64,000 nucleotides of DNA from Chaenocephalus aceratus (Eukaryota > Chordata > Actinopteri > Perciformes > Channichthyidae): NCBI GenBank assembly GCA_023974075.1, contig CM043797.1, positions 36,398,666-36,462,665 of the forward strand, written 5' to 3'. The translations under genes were made by a program, and so were the position numbers. The notes beneath the pieces were generated by a model. The model worked only from the letters and a program-made list of their open reading frames with translations. It ran no database searches and was not told the origin of the DNA. Positions 45,126 to 57,400 of the stretch are shown one piece after another. Positions within the stretch are counted from its first letter, which is position 1, and the number at the start of each line of letters is the position of its first letter.

Positions 45126-46034
45126 ATAACAAAACAAAAGTCTATGGTTTGCACATCACTGTTCAAGGTCAACTCCAAATCAATAAACCAATAAGTTGCT
45201 GTTATTGCTGCAGACATTTTGTTTTCTCCAAAGGCACCTACACTTCAAGGTTGGAGATATTTGTACAACCTTACCTCTCAAAGCATCACAACGGATAGAA
45301 AACACAGAGATCACATGAACTTCAAAATGTGGGAACAAATGAATAGAGGTGAACATGTGAAGCAGTGCAGATTACAACATGCATTTACTAAAGCTTATGT
45401 TAAACACTTATTTAGACTGGCAGTTTACCACTAAGTACTGTAGGAAACAAGCCAGGTGCAAAGAAAATACAAATTCTGGTATGTATTGGGAAACCCCACA
45501 AGTAGTTGACAAGGCATGAAATCAAAAGGAAAGGGCTACAAATAATACTAAGCTGCTGTGATCTTGTGCTCTGGACTGCCTTCGGTGGGTTTCCAGGATT
45601 ACAATATTTTCTGCAGCACTCTCCAAACTGTAAATGCTTTTTTTGTGTAGTATTTTGACACAGCAATGAACACTGTTACATATACATAGTACCATTTATT
45701 TTCTATATCTTGCACCTGACTCTATGATTCAAACAACATTGTGACATTAGCAACATATTAAGATGATGGTTGTTCATATTTAGTTCAGAAACTAAACTTC
45801 AGAAAAAGCAACACTGCAAACTATAGGCTACAGTATATGTGCAAATATAGTCAGATAAAAAAAAGGTAAATAAAGTTAAATCTGTGCATCGTCTGCATAC
45901 AGAAGGTCATGGGGAGAATGATGTTGGTGAACCGTGTTTACTGACTGTCCTTTTAAAAAATATATATATTCTAACCTTTTATGCTCTTAACTTTTTTATA
46001 TATTACAATATTTTACTCAATATGTTCCTTAGAT
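45126..46034. other. No gene seen
   Basis: No recognisable feature. Confidence 0.4.
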
Positions 46035-46150
46035 AACTTTTCATTTTATTGTATTTTCTCCTCTTTGCGAAGCACCTTGAGAATATTTTGTTATATATTT
46101 TTAAAGTGTGCTATATAAATAAAATGTATTATTAATATTATTATTATTAT
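46035..46150 (+). mobile_element. LINE or SINE 3' tail fragment
   Basis: GCGAAGCACCTTGAGAATAT, AGTGTGCTATATAAATAAAA then TGTATTATT with an (ATT)n run at 46123-46150. This is the shared 3'-tail form of several fish retroposons. No coding part. Confidence 0.5.
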
Positions 46151-46556
46151 GTTGGCTATGACTAGAGCCTAGCAGAAGTATAATGTTAACCTATTCCTAC
46201 ACACGGTTCCTATTCCTATACATGGTTTGTCCTACAGACAGGAAATAAATAGGACCTTGTGTTTTATGTCTCTGTACTATGACTATACCGTCTGTTATGG
46301 GTGAGGTGGGAATTATAAACCTTTTTATATTTCACATAAGGATATGGCCTGTTTAGCTCAACAGAAAATATGTAATGCTCTCAAATGAGGTAACAGGATC
46401 CTCTATGCCCAAATCAGAAATTCAAAACATCATTTAGTCTTTAAGTCATTTGCATCAGTTATTTGAATATGAGCCACAAAGCAAATAATACAACATTGTA
46501 CTGAACAGTACGAACGGGAAACAACATGTGGGGATTCATAAGGGTATAACAACATG

Positions 46557-46976
46557 AGTCATGGATGATCCTGTTGCTGCGGTCCTGAGTCCTGAATCTT
46601 GAGTCCTGGATGGATATCCTCGTGGATTCATCTTCCTATTATACACACAAGCATTTCCAAATATTTGGACTATGCTGTAAAATGTATTATCTCTTCGATT
46701 GACCCACGGCATCTATTGCACGTCTGTCCGTCCTGGGAGAGGGATCCCTCCTCTGTTGCTCTCCCTGAGGTTTCTCCCATGTTCCCTTTAAACTGTGGGT
46801 TTTCTCTGGAAGTTTTTCCTTGTACGATTGAGGGTCTAAGGACAGAGGGTCTAAGGATAGAGGGTCTGAGGACAGAGGGTGTCGTATTGTCATATTGTCA
46901 TACTGATATTCTGAACACACTGTGAAGTCCACTGAGACAAATGTAACATTTGTGATATTGGGCTATATAAATAAAC

Positions 46977-47039
<63 letters not shown>
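46557..47039 (+). mobile_element. L2-clade LINE, 3' UTR only
   Basis: Collinear with the 3' UTR of the L2 at 26064-27812 from about 27342 onward (GTCCTGGATGGATATCCTCG, GTGGATTCATCTTCCTATTA, GGTTTCTCCCATGTTCCCTT, ATATTGGGCTATATAAATAA). It ends in an (ATTG)n tail at 46978-47039. No coding sequence. It carries three units of a 15-bp repeat (46831-46875), where the copy at 27655-27669 has one. Confidence 0.9.
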
Positions 47040-47688
47040 TTAAGCCTGTTCTCAACGTTTTTTAGTTTGTTTAAAAACTTTTAAAAACATAAAGATTTCT
47101 GTGAAAAAGTTTGAAATGTCTTTCAGTTGTTTTCCTTTTAGTTTACATTCATGTACACATTTTGAGTCTTTGTGGATGTGTTCACATCCTGCTAGACTGC
47201 AAGTGTTTGAAAGTGTGCATTGATCCTCTGTAATGGCTGTAGGTGGGCTAACTGGGTGCATGCTGAGTTGATTGAATGCATGTTTATGTTTTGAATCAAT
47301 TGTAAAGAAAAACAATCAAATACAATGGGAACTAAAATATAACTAAAAGACAAATATATGGATTAGCATTTCTAACATTTTGCGTTCCTATAATTGTGTG
47401 AAGGCAATCACAACATATTGAATCGGAAGCTGTTTGTATTAATTTGATGTTTTCAAAAACAACGGTGGGTTTATAAGAGGTTGCTTTTTGTCACCTTGTG
47501 TGATCCCCTGTCATTTCAGAGTTTACCAATGTTGACAGATCTACCATCCTATTAGTGTCAGATCAAACAACAGTCATTTTTGTAATTATACAGTTGTCAC
47601 GAATAATACCAACTACCAAAATTATATCTCCGTTTTTATATCTCCGTTTTTGGTAAAGATGGGGTCTTAACATTGACATCACTTTGCT
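47040..47688. other. No gene seen
   Basis: No recognisable feature. Confidence 0.4.
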
Positions 47689-47692
47689 TTAA

Positions 47693-48064
47693 AGGTGGGG
47701 TAGGTAATTTTGGAGAAACCGGCTCGAGTGCGCTAGAATTTGAAAATACACAACCGGAACAGATCTGCCACTTCCTCACAGAGCCCCTCCTCCAACACAC
47801 ACGAACGCGCACATGACCAATCAGGGCACGAGATAAGTTTGTGCCCAGATGGAAGGCTGACAGGCAGGTAGGCCATCCAGTTACTTTAGCTGGGCCGGCT
47901 CAGATGATTGGTCGTGCTTTTTACAGCGCCACGGCTTCCACAGATGACATTTTGTTATATATTTATTGTCAAAGTATTTCATGTATTCATTGCTATCGGG
48001 ATGTGGAGAGCATTCCATGGAATATAACAAGAAGTGTTTCTGAAGTGAATTACCTACCCCACCT
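47693..48064 (+). mobile_element. TTAA-flanked inverted-repeat element, copy 2
   Basis: Flanked by TTAA at 47689-47692 and 48065-48068. Ends are AGGTGGGGTAGGTAATT and, reversed from the right, AGGTGGGGTAGGTAATT, a perfect 17-bp match. It is inverted relative to 44066-44447 and 3.2 kb away. Its ends are better preserved than those of copy 1. No transposase. Confidence 0.87.
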
Positions 48065-48289
48065 TTAAGGTCACTGCATTTCCATTGGCAGTCAAATTAG
48101 TTTATTACTCACAAGTTCCTAAAGAGTTTTAAATAATCACTCAAAGATGAACATTCAGTGAGGTTTCTGCATCGGCCATTTGTTACCATCAAGGTTGCAT
48201 TGCGTTTAATCAAGTTGGAGCTGTGGTAGTTAATTGCTCAGCCTTGTACCTTTTATCTGTTTCTGTGACTTGTATTCCTCCCCCTGCAG

Positions 48290-48470
48290 GCCAGGACTAG
48301 AGGTACATTATTATGTATGCTTGGGGAGTCATGGATTACAAGTAACAGGATTATGTAATCAGGATAGTAACAATTGTAACTGTATTCAATTACAGATACA
48401 AACAACAAGTTACATTTCTAAAGATTGTGGATTAATAGCAGGATAGCAATGTTACTAAAAAACTAAACGG
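48290..48470 (+). repeat. Dispersed repeat, relative of 31640-31790
   Basis: Rich in GATTAC/GTAATC and GTAACA words (ATGGATTACAAGTAACAGG and later). See 31640 for the shared phrases. Confidence 0.5.
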
Positions 48471-49493
48471 AGCATTTTGTGTGTTTTGTAAACGGATCAG
48501 ATGTTATTTCAGCTCAGATTGTATTCCTGCTTTTCTAAACTTTAGTATGCGCTCGTGTGTTTCATTGTTGGTGCATAGGCTACTTCCAGAGGACACATTT
48601 TGATCCTTAATATCTTGTTTTTTTATATTCTACGGTTAGATTGTTCTGTTGTCTTACATAAAACTCTTAATTAGCGGGTATTAAATTGTCCATTGCATGT
48701 GTGCACACAAGATACCACTGTCTCACTTTATGTTTGAATGCAGGATGGATATTCTGTGTTTGTGATGTGAACTGTTACAGTGTTCCATGTGCTTGTGTAA
48801 CCTGAGTACAGCTGTGTGTACGATGACCCAGTTGTGTACAGACACCGCACTTTAGAAACCGCTCTTTCAGTAAAAGCCTTGATCATAATCTGACTGCTGC
48901 CGCTACTGTGATTCTGAAAGCTCTGTGAATGCACATGTTTGTTTTACTCGAGTATCGCTGTGCTTTTGACACACTGCTGTAGCTAAATTGTTTTGTGTGT
49001 ACTTGTTTGATTTGATTAACAAGAGTGTATACATATATTGTAAATGCTTGTCTTCTGGACAAAAAAGGCAATACATGCTGTAAATGCCAGCTACAGTACA
49101 TTGCTTTCATTTGGGAGGCATTAAGAGCATTTCATGTTTCTTTCTTTCTTACACACACATTGATATGCAAACACACAATCTGTAAATATCAGACTTGGCA
49201 GATTTGGGTCTCTAGGCCTCAATTGTAGTATTTCACAGAGGCTAGTCCCTCTAAAATGAGTTCTTAAGCTTGACGCTTGTGGATCAAAGCTGTGAAAATG
49301 TATGTGTAAATCACCAATACATCACAGCCTATGCAATCCCATGGGAGCTGCCTGTATCAAATGGCAAAGATCAAGCCATTCCTCGTCCCCATTCCTTCCG
49401 TAACAGCCAATGCCAAATACATGTTTGTCTGATGCATGTCACTGTCATTTACTGTGCCTCAGTGTTTAGCGATCTGGTTTCTTAAAGTCGCTT
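48471..49493. other. No gene seen
   Basis: No recognisable feature. Confidence 0.4.
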
Positions 49494-49620
49494 AATGGGG
49501 CTACAGTTCAGGTTCATATTAGTGTTTAGTGTCTCTTCTGTGACATGTTTACATGTTATTTTTCTCACACTGTCCTTGCTGCAGCACCTCTTTTCCCCCT
49601 CTGTATGAAACAGTTACACT
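49494..49620 (+). repeat. Foldback family fragment
   Basis: ATGGGGCTACAGTTCAGGTT CATATTAGTG, TCTGTGACATGTTTACATG, CTTGCTGCAGCACCTCTTTT: the left-interior order of the foldback family. The outer arms are not apparent. Confidence 0.5.
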
Positions 49621-51320
49621 GGAGGTACAGTACGTATGGAGAGAGTATAAGTGATCAATATGATAAGAAATACAATTTATTGTGGAAACGTGCTCTTTCC
49701 TAAACCCATTAATCTAAAAATCATGGTGTGTTTAAATACAGCCAGGATTTGTAGGATGTGTATAATGACTGCACACTGCCACTGTTAGAAACATATCACT
49801 CGTCACCGGCTTGATCTTCAATATCAGGATACATGTATATATTATCCTTGCAGGAATGGAAGTAGTCATCACATACAGAGCTGCGTGGGACAGATAGTTC
49901 CCGAAACAGTGTCCTTGACATGCTTATATACAAGAGAGGGAGTTACACAGTCACAAGATGGAGAATACCGGTTCTAAGCAGTATTCAATGTTTGCTCAGG
50001 TTAGCTAAGGCCTGCGTAAGCAATACACATGACAGTCTATCTCCATAGAGGCTAAATCATCATGTTAATCGTTGTCACATAGCTGTCGTATGTTCAACTC
50101 AGTCCTGATGCTCTTCCAGGTAATCATACATCTTGTTACGTACACAGCGTCGTAGGGCCTTTGTTATCATGTGCTAATCTGATATTGGAAGAGTACATTC
50201 AGTATTTTCCCAACAGCCACTAACAGAAAAGTACGTTTTCTTATCAAAGAAGGACACTGTTGGTAAGTATTTTATATGTTTCTACTTTACTTTGGTCTGA
50301 CATCTCTTTTGTTTCCGATCTCATGCTCATATTTTACAAGCTGCTCTGCAACTGGGAAACCTATTTGTCATCTTAAGATCAGGTCTTATGTGTACGTGTG
50401 GCAATAGGACACATACTGTCCTTCCATAATATCTTTCCTCTATTGCGTTATGCAATGAAATGTGTTCAATTGACCGTTCCTGTGTGAATGCATATACAGC
50501 GTGTGCCTCTTTTGAGAATCGTGATGAAAACACATGCATTTAGCACGAGCTGTTATGTTCAGCTGAACACTCAAAAAATACATTATGTTGCACTAAAACT
50601 GCCACCGTGACTTTTTCCCCCTAACGTTCACTTTCACTATGAAAGGACAGGGCAAGCACTTACAGGAAGCTTCGCTAATTGATGTGAGTGCATTACACAC
50701 TGACTGGAGAGGGTTTGTGAGTAACACCACCGTGTGTCAGCGGGGGGCCATGGGTGGCATTTCTGGGTGGGTGCATGCAAGTCTGTGATGGTCAAATTGC
50801 ATGTCCATGTGTGCGTCTGTGATTATGTGTTTGTAATTGGCCTGACGTGGTTTGTGTATTTGAGCCTGGGGGAGGTAAGTTATTGGAGTGACCTCTGTAG
50901 TGTGACAACAGCAGAGTGTGAGGCAATCTAAAGGCCCAAACACCAGCAGCCACCAGCCACCAAAACACTTTAAAGATTAAAGCAGTCACTCAGAACAAAG
51001 CCATTGGTGTGTTAAAAGTGGACTGTGTGTGTGTGGTTGGTTCCATCGGGGCGTGTGTTGGCGCTGTGTTTGTGTATTTAGGAATTTAAGGCACTGCTGT
51101 GTGGTATGATACTGTGAGTGTTGCTGAATCAATGATGGCCACTTGTGTCAATAATGGTGTTTGTGTGTGTGTGACTCGGTGATCTGAGCAGTGTGATATT
51201 TGAAAAAACATATTCTGTTCTTGGTCACTGAAATGTATTTTTTAAAGATTAGCAAAGCAGATGGCTTACATCTCCGCTTCAGTTAGAGAAGTTTTGAAGG
51301 CTGCAGTGACTGATTAGGAG
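49621..51320. other. No gene seen
   Basis: No recognisable feature. 50750-51180 is TG-rich but not tandem. Confidence 0.4.
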
Positions 51321-51452
<132 letters not shown>

Positions 51453-51815
51453 GATCATGAAGGAGATTATTGTGGCTGGGCTGAAGGTTGAACACACCTC
51501 CTTGTTAACTTGGAATTTGTCCCCTTGTTAACAATCTTCAGAAGATAGGGGACTGGACACGATCTTGTTGTGTACCCTTGTTAAAAAGGGATCCCAATAG
51601 TGCATTTCTGTTTCAGTTGAATGTGTGTTTTGTTGGCCGCAAAGTTTCTGTATTAGTTGCATGTTATACATGACATGTTATGTCTATATATATGTGTTGT
51701 TGTGACAGATGCAAAGTATACGAGATAAACAAATAAGTCAAACTGGAAGGGGAAGTAAAACAAGGAGGAACAAAGTATCCTGTGAGTGACAGGGAAAAGG
51801 AAAAAGGGAAACACT
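51453..51815. other. No gene seen
   Basis: No recognisable feature. Confidence 0.4.
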
Positions 51816-51817
51816 GA

Positions 51818-52095
51818 AGCAAGGCGCTATTATGCTTGTTGGGGTTTTACACTTTCCTGTAGTGTGTTGTATATGTTTTTGTGCAAGCAAATAAGTTATA
51901 ATATTATGCTCATTTTCTGGGTCATATTTGTATTTTGTGCCTCTACTCTGACATGTTTCCATGCTTTAATGTTCAAAAATAGTGTGCTTGGCAGAAAACT
52001 ACTTTGGGATTTTAGCCTTTGCAGACCATTTACATGAACAACAACATATAACACATGACAGGAAAACCACAAAAAGCATGATAGGCCCCGTTTAA
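51818..52095. mobile_element. Foldback family, reference full-length copy
   Basis: Left arm: AGGCGCTATTATGCTTGTTG GGGTTTTACA, CTTTCCTGTAGTGTGTTGTA, ATGTTTTTGTGCA. The right arm, reversed, is TTAAACGGGGCCTATCATGC, TTTTTGTGGTTTTCC, TGTCATGTGTTATATGTTG, TGTAAATGGTCTGCAAAGGC. The spacer has TGGGTCATATTTGTATTTTG, CTGACATGTTTCCATGCTTT AATGTTCAAA. At 278 bp, with no coding capacity, it has the form of a miniature inverted-repeat element. At least seven fragments elsewhere in the window belong to it. The target duplication could not be fixed. Confidence 0.75.
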
Positions 52096-53905
52096 GAGGC
52101 GTTAACTTTGTACACACACACACTCACTCACACTCAGTACATGGTTGTTGATCTTGTAGTTTGTCTGAGTCTTGCTGTGAGGGATGTGGATGCTGTAAAG
52201 ATCCGACAGGCCACTTGCCATCTATCATTTCAATAGTTTAAAAAAAACCATTCACACACTTTCTTAAGCATGCACACAATAACAGAAAGCACACGCACAC
52301 AGTCATTCACTCTGATAATAATACTCACACACACAACGTGTCACATTCACAATGACATCAAACTCCTAAAAACAACAATCTCATTTTTGTGAGGGTTTGA
52401 ATACTTGAACTAACCTTTCAACATGTTACACAGTTTCATTTCTTTCAAGAAAATTAAATAAAGGAATACAGAAAATGATAGAAACTGTCGATCAAAAATA
52501 GTTCACAAGCACTTCAACCATCAAACATGCATAATACATTCTTGTCATTTTTATACTGAATTAATTATACATTTTCATTTGTGGTAATTGTATTCGTTAA
52601 TTGTACACATTACTTCCTTTTTTTTCTTTTAAGTCTTGAACTTATATTTATTCTTTGGCTCCTGAAATAAAATTACTGAAATATTCACTTCCAACATGAA
52701 TTTCACTGTAACCACCTGGTTTATCTGTTTATCTTATACCAACTTTTCAAGACAAACCTCTGCCGATAGAAACTTTTGTGCATATAAATCCTCACAAACA
52801 CTTCTCACTCAGTCTCTTCCCTCTACTAACCTCCCATCTCCCCCTCGACTGTAGTACGGTGTAACTGATGCAAACATCACACTAATGTGGCTTCGGATGG
52901 GAGGAGAAGGAAAGTCGAAGAGACGGGTAATAGATGGATACGGGGTTAGGTTGGAGGCAAAGGAGGCAGTAGATAAGAATGGATGCAGGGAGATGACATG
53001 AGGGATGCATGGACGTGTAAGTGTGCGAGAGCAGGAATGAATCAGAGTGGAAGTGAGTAACCAGGATGTTGTTGCAAGTCCATTCTCCTACCTGCTCTAT
53101 TCATCTTAATTTTTCCATGACCTATCCATTCAGTTTATGCCTGCCTCGTAACCTCTTTGTTTATTGGGTGGGGTACGTCTACCCTATGTAATACTGCTAC
53201 TAATAAATAAATGCACCAGTAATCTAACCGTAACATATTTTTTAATATAAATGTAATGGAATACAGTACCTATTTGTTAACATTAAACTTGTAAACATGT
53301 CACAATGAATAGAGCCACAAAACAAAAAAATCATTATGAAACCTAAATGTAATACAAGGCCCCAATAAGGTTTGAATTCTGCTTCTTCATTGTCCGCCAG
53401 TAACTTTCAGCCAGGATAGCTTTGTTAAACAAATGATGTATTACCAGTGCCATTGTTGTAATTCATATATTGTTTAGAAAGTCAAAGCAATCCTTTTCTT
53501 TGGCTGGTATCGGTAGCCAGGTTTAGTTTGGAAAGACTTGTACTTATTGACTGTTTATGGTTGGTTGCGGTTCTGGCTTCCAGGCTTCCTGTATCGTCCC
53601 TGTTGTGACTTCAGACAGATGTGTATGTGCATGATATGTGTGTCAGTCTTTGTGAGTGCCAGCGAGGAAGAGACACTGAGAAACTGACTAATCGATTTCT
53701 GTATGAATGCCAGGGATTGATTTGTGTCTCTGTGTTTAAAAATCCTCTGTGTTTAAAGTGTCTGCAAATCCATATCAGTCTTTATGAGAGACTCACATAT
53801 TTCATGCTTAATTGCAGGATGTGTAGTCATGTGCTCCAGGTGCAAGTTGGCGTTAATGCTGGTTAGTGTTGGCTTGAGTGTTATGAGTAGACTCATGCTG
53901 TGGCA
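52096..53905. other. No gene seen
   Basis: No recognisable feature. Confidence 0.4.
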
Positions 53906-53907
53906 TA

Positions 53908-54178
53908 AAGTGCATTCACATGACATCTGCATTTCTATGGAGAGAGTGGAGTGGCCCAACAAGTGTTCTGTTCAAAGTTCAAATTACGTCAACTTTGACC
54001 TTGCTTGCCGCTGACCTTTTGAAGTGCAACCAATCAGAAGACAACTGTGCTAAGCTGAGCAAGCTAGCTGGGGTGGTAGCCATAGAAACAAAACGTATCT
54101 GGTAGTTTTTATTGCAAAGCTCTGCGCCCAACCTAGCAATTAGCAAAAACCTAATTGCATATCATGTGAATGCAGCTT
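53908..54178. mobile_element. TA-flanked miniature inverted-repeat element
   Basis: The left end is AAGTGCATTCACATGACATC and the right end, reversed, is AAGCTGCATTCACATGATAT. The ends match with one extra base. TA flanks both sides (53906-53907 and 54179-54180), as in Tc1/mariner-type insertion (inference). No transposase. The 61-codon frame inside has no family resemblance. Confidence 0.65.
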
Positions 54179-54358
54179 TACACTGTGAACATATGCAGTG
54201 TGTGAATCTCGACCATGTTTCATATCGCACAAGGCTGCAGAAGTGATCACCTATCGCTGCTAGCTGGCTAGCTAACAGCGATCGTTAGCAGTACCAACTC
54301 AAAACAGACTGCCAAATTCAATCAATAAAATAAATGGTGGCTTCCACCTATATAGTTA

Positions 54359-54430
54359 CATTACATTACATTACATTGCATTTAGCTGACGCTTTTATCC
54401 AAAGCGACTTACAATAAGTACATTCGACCA
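54359..54430 (+). repeat. (TTACA)n and GCTGACGCTTTTATCC repeat
   Basis: Four TTACA units (54356-54376) lead into TTTAGCTGACGCTTTTATCC and AAAGCGACTTACAATAAGTA. This phrase is very common in fish genomes as a transposon-associated repeat (general knowledge). Confidence 0.6.
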
Positions 54431-57400
54431 GGAAGACACAACCTTGAAGAAAACAGAATCATATAAGAACATCAGGTTTCAAAGAGTTATATGACTTTAT
54501 TGAAAACATACCCACATGTATAACGTTTAAAGTGCTATAGTATATATTTTTTCCACCAAAGCAACTACGGTCGTGTCTGGTTGCGTGACTTCCTTTACGT
54601 TGCCAAGATGGCGATACCTGATTACGAACACTTTTTAGCGTTTCACGCGCAATCTTTTGACCTGAATGAGACGTGAACCAACTAGGTACTCATTTTGCAA
54701 TACTTTGCATTGTTTTTATGACACATAGAAGCTTCGGACTTTATGAAGGAAGTTTTTGCTGACATATTCTGTATCGTAGGACAATATGTGAGATATATTG
54801 TAAGCTTGTGCTAACCACAGACCTTATTTCAGGCATTTAACCTGTTCAACACGGAGGCCCCCGCCCGCTGGGGCTGCAGGTTTGTTTTTCCCGAAACTGT
54901 GTCTCAGGGCTTCTTAACATTTAAAAACCTATTAATGTGTCATACCCACTTAACGGGAAGAAACTCAGCTAACTGACGATATGAACAATTTTTACCAAGA
55001 CAAAACACAAGTCTCACAAGAAGCGTCTAAATGAGCCCTGAGCGAAAAATTGCTGACGCACTTAGCACAGAACTCTAGGTATAAATACCCTTATTACATA
55101 TTGGATCTGCACAATCAAGATATCGATTAGCAAGCTGAGATTCCACAGATTCTAGAGGTATAAGTATCATCACTGAGCGATTAGAACTCGCGACAGGGGA
55201 AGCAAACACAGACATCACAACATGGAGCTTTACGGAGCAAACACGGCCAATGTGTCTTACCTTTGTTGTTTCTGATCAAAATGTCTGTTCAATGGCATTC
55301 AACGATAAAAACGCTGCTGAAGGTTAATCCATAGGTTAATCCAATGTGTCTGTGTCACTTTGAAATGATTACTGATAATCCATCTTCATATTTACTAGTT
55401 TGAGCCCAGGTTTCAGTTTTCAGATTTCAGAGCGTAACATAGCTTTCGACTGCGTGCGCGTCACCCTAACTCCTCAATGGCAACGTGTGTGTGAATGTGG
55501 AACTTCCCCTTCGATTCTATTGGCTCTAACGGTTCAAAGAGGTGTCAATCACAACATCGACCAATGGGTTCCAGACAACGGCAAATACACCCAAATGACC
55601 CCAAAGGTGTTTTTTTGTTCTTCTAAACCTCTCTAAAAAGGTAAAATGTCACTTGTTTTGCATCAATCTTGATACAGGGTACTTATTATATGTTATAGTT
55701 GGATTCCTAAAGCTTTTAGTCTACTATCCCATCATTCAAGGGTGGTTTTCACTATAAGTAATGTTTTCTTTTTGGACGGACACTATAATTTACATTTTTT
55801 TACTATGTTCAATCTGAATTTACATTAAAATAAAAACATTTATATTGATTCTGACTCTTCTACATCCAACTCACAGGTTTATCATTGCTTTGAGAAAAAA
55901 GATGATCAATTTGCCCCTTTTAGAAGTGAAGTTATGGTCATTTGTTCTGACTTTGTTCTGATTTGCTCCTCCTCCTGTGTGTTCTTTCAGTCCCACATTG
56001 CATGATTCCTGCACACAACTACACACAGACATGCAAATGTTCAGAAAATAACTGATCACACACACAAAGTCTCCAGAGCTCTTTGCCAACAGACCGTCGG
56101 CAACTGCTCTTGTTCACGCTGGAGATGAATGAGACAGATCTTTGCTCAACTGGCCTAAATAGTTCCCCAAACACCCAAACAGGTGGTGTGGATGTGTCTG
56201 TATTTCTGTGTGTGTTGTTTCGGGAACGTGTATGTGCATACAGTGTGTGTGTCTGAGTGTGCTGAGTGGTTGCAGAGAGTGTGTGGTAACATGCATGTTT
56301 CAAAGATCTAGTGGCAGGTGGCACCATTTTATTGTTTGTTTTGCGCCATCTTGACTTACCACTTTTATCTCCTTTGCTCTTCCATCTTTTCCCTTTCTTT
56401 TAAGGAGAGCAATTCTCAAATTCAGAACAATACAGAGGTATAGTTTCCTGAAAAACATGTCAAACACTCGTTCTGAGTAAACATGTAAATGTGGCCCCAA
56501 TCCAATCACTTAATTGCAAGTGCTAATTAAAATGGTTCTGAAAGGCAGAAGACACTATTGCTCATTTGGAGGCAGAAGAGAAAAGCAGAACATGTTTATC
56601 TCCACAAGTTTATATATTATTTATTATGGGGCAAGTCGTCAATGGAAAGTCTTTCGTTGCCAAAATAAATGTGGTTTGGGTAGAGCGTAGGTAAGAAAAC
56701 CCACACTACCGGAAAACAAGTGATCAGAGGAAGATCTGAAAGAAAAGTGTGTTGAAATGAAGGCGAAGGCTGCATTCAAAACAAAAACATATGGTTGAAT
56801 GGGCAAGGACCACCAGAGACTTAACCCCAATAAAAGGAAAAGTTAACGTATCATTTCACGAGTCACAGCTAATGGATCTGCCAGAAATCGATACAGGATA
56901 TAAAAGACTAACCTTGATACCACAAACACATTTGTGTATGCACACACATGACAAGGCAATGCCTCCACAATTTGAAGCTGGGTTGAAGAAATGTGACCCA
57001 GTGTTGTCGAGTGCAGCTTTTTTTAAGGTGTTCCTTTTATTTTTGTCTCTGAGAAATCTTTATAAAGGGGACATAGCCTATAGTCGGCTTGAGAACAGTT
57101 GAATAAAAACTTGGCAGAATGTTGCATATCGTAGCTTTACAAGTGTAGGTTATGAGCAAAGCTGCTGCATTTGACCGAATCAGATTTGACATGCTGTGTA
57201 AACACTTATGGATATAAGAAAATGCAACCATGGCGTAAAAAGTGAGCAAGTGCTGAGATAGAATGATACTATAAATGTCATCTGCTTTTGTTCAGTCTAA
57301 TTTAAAAACTAAAAAGAACATTGTTGACCCCTGAAGTTCCTATATGGTGCAGCAGGGCCTTGAAGCAAAGACACATCTTCAAGACTAGTTCAGAGATTGG

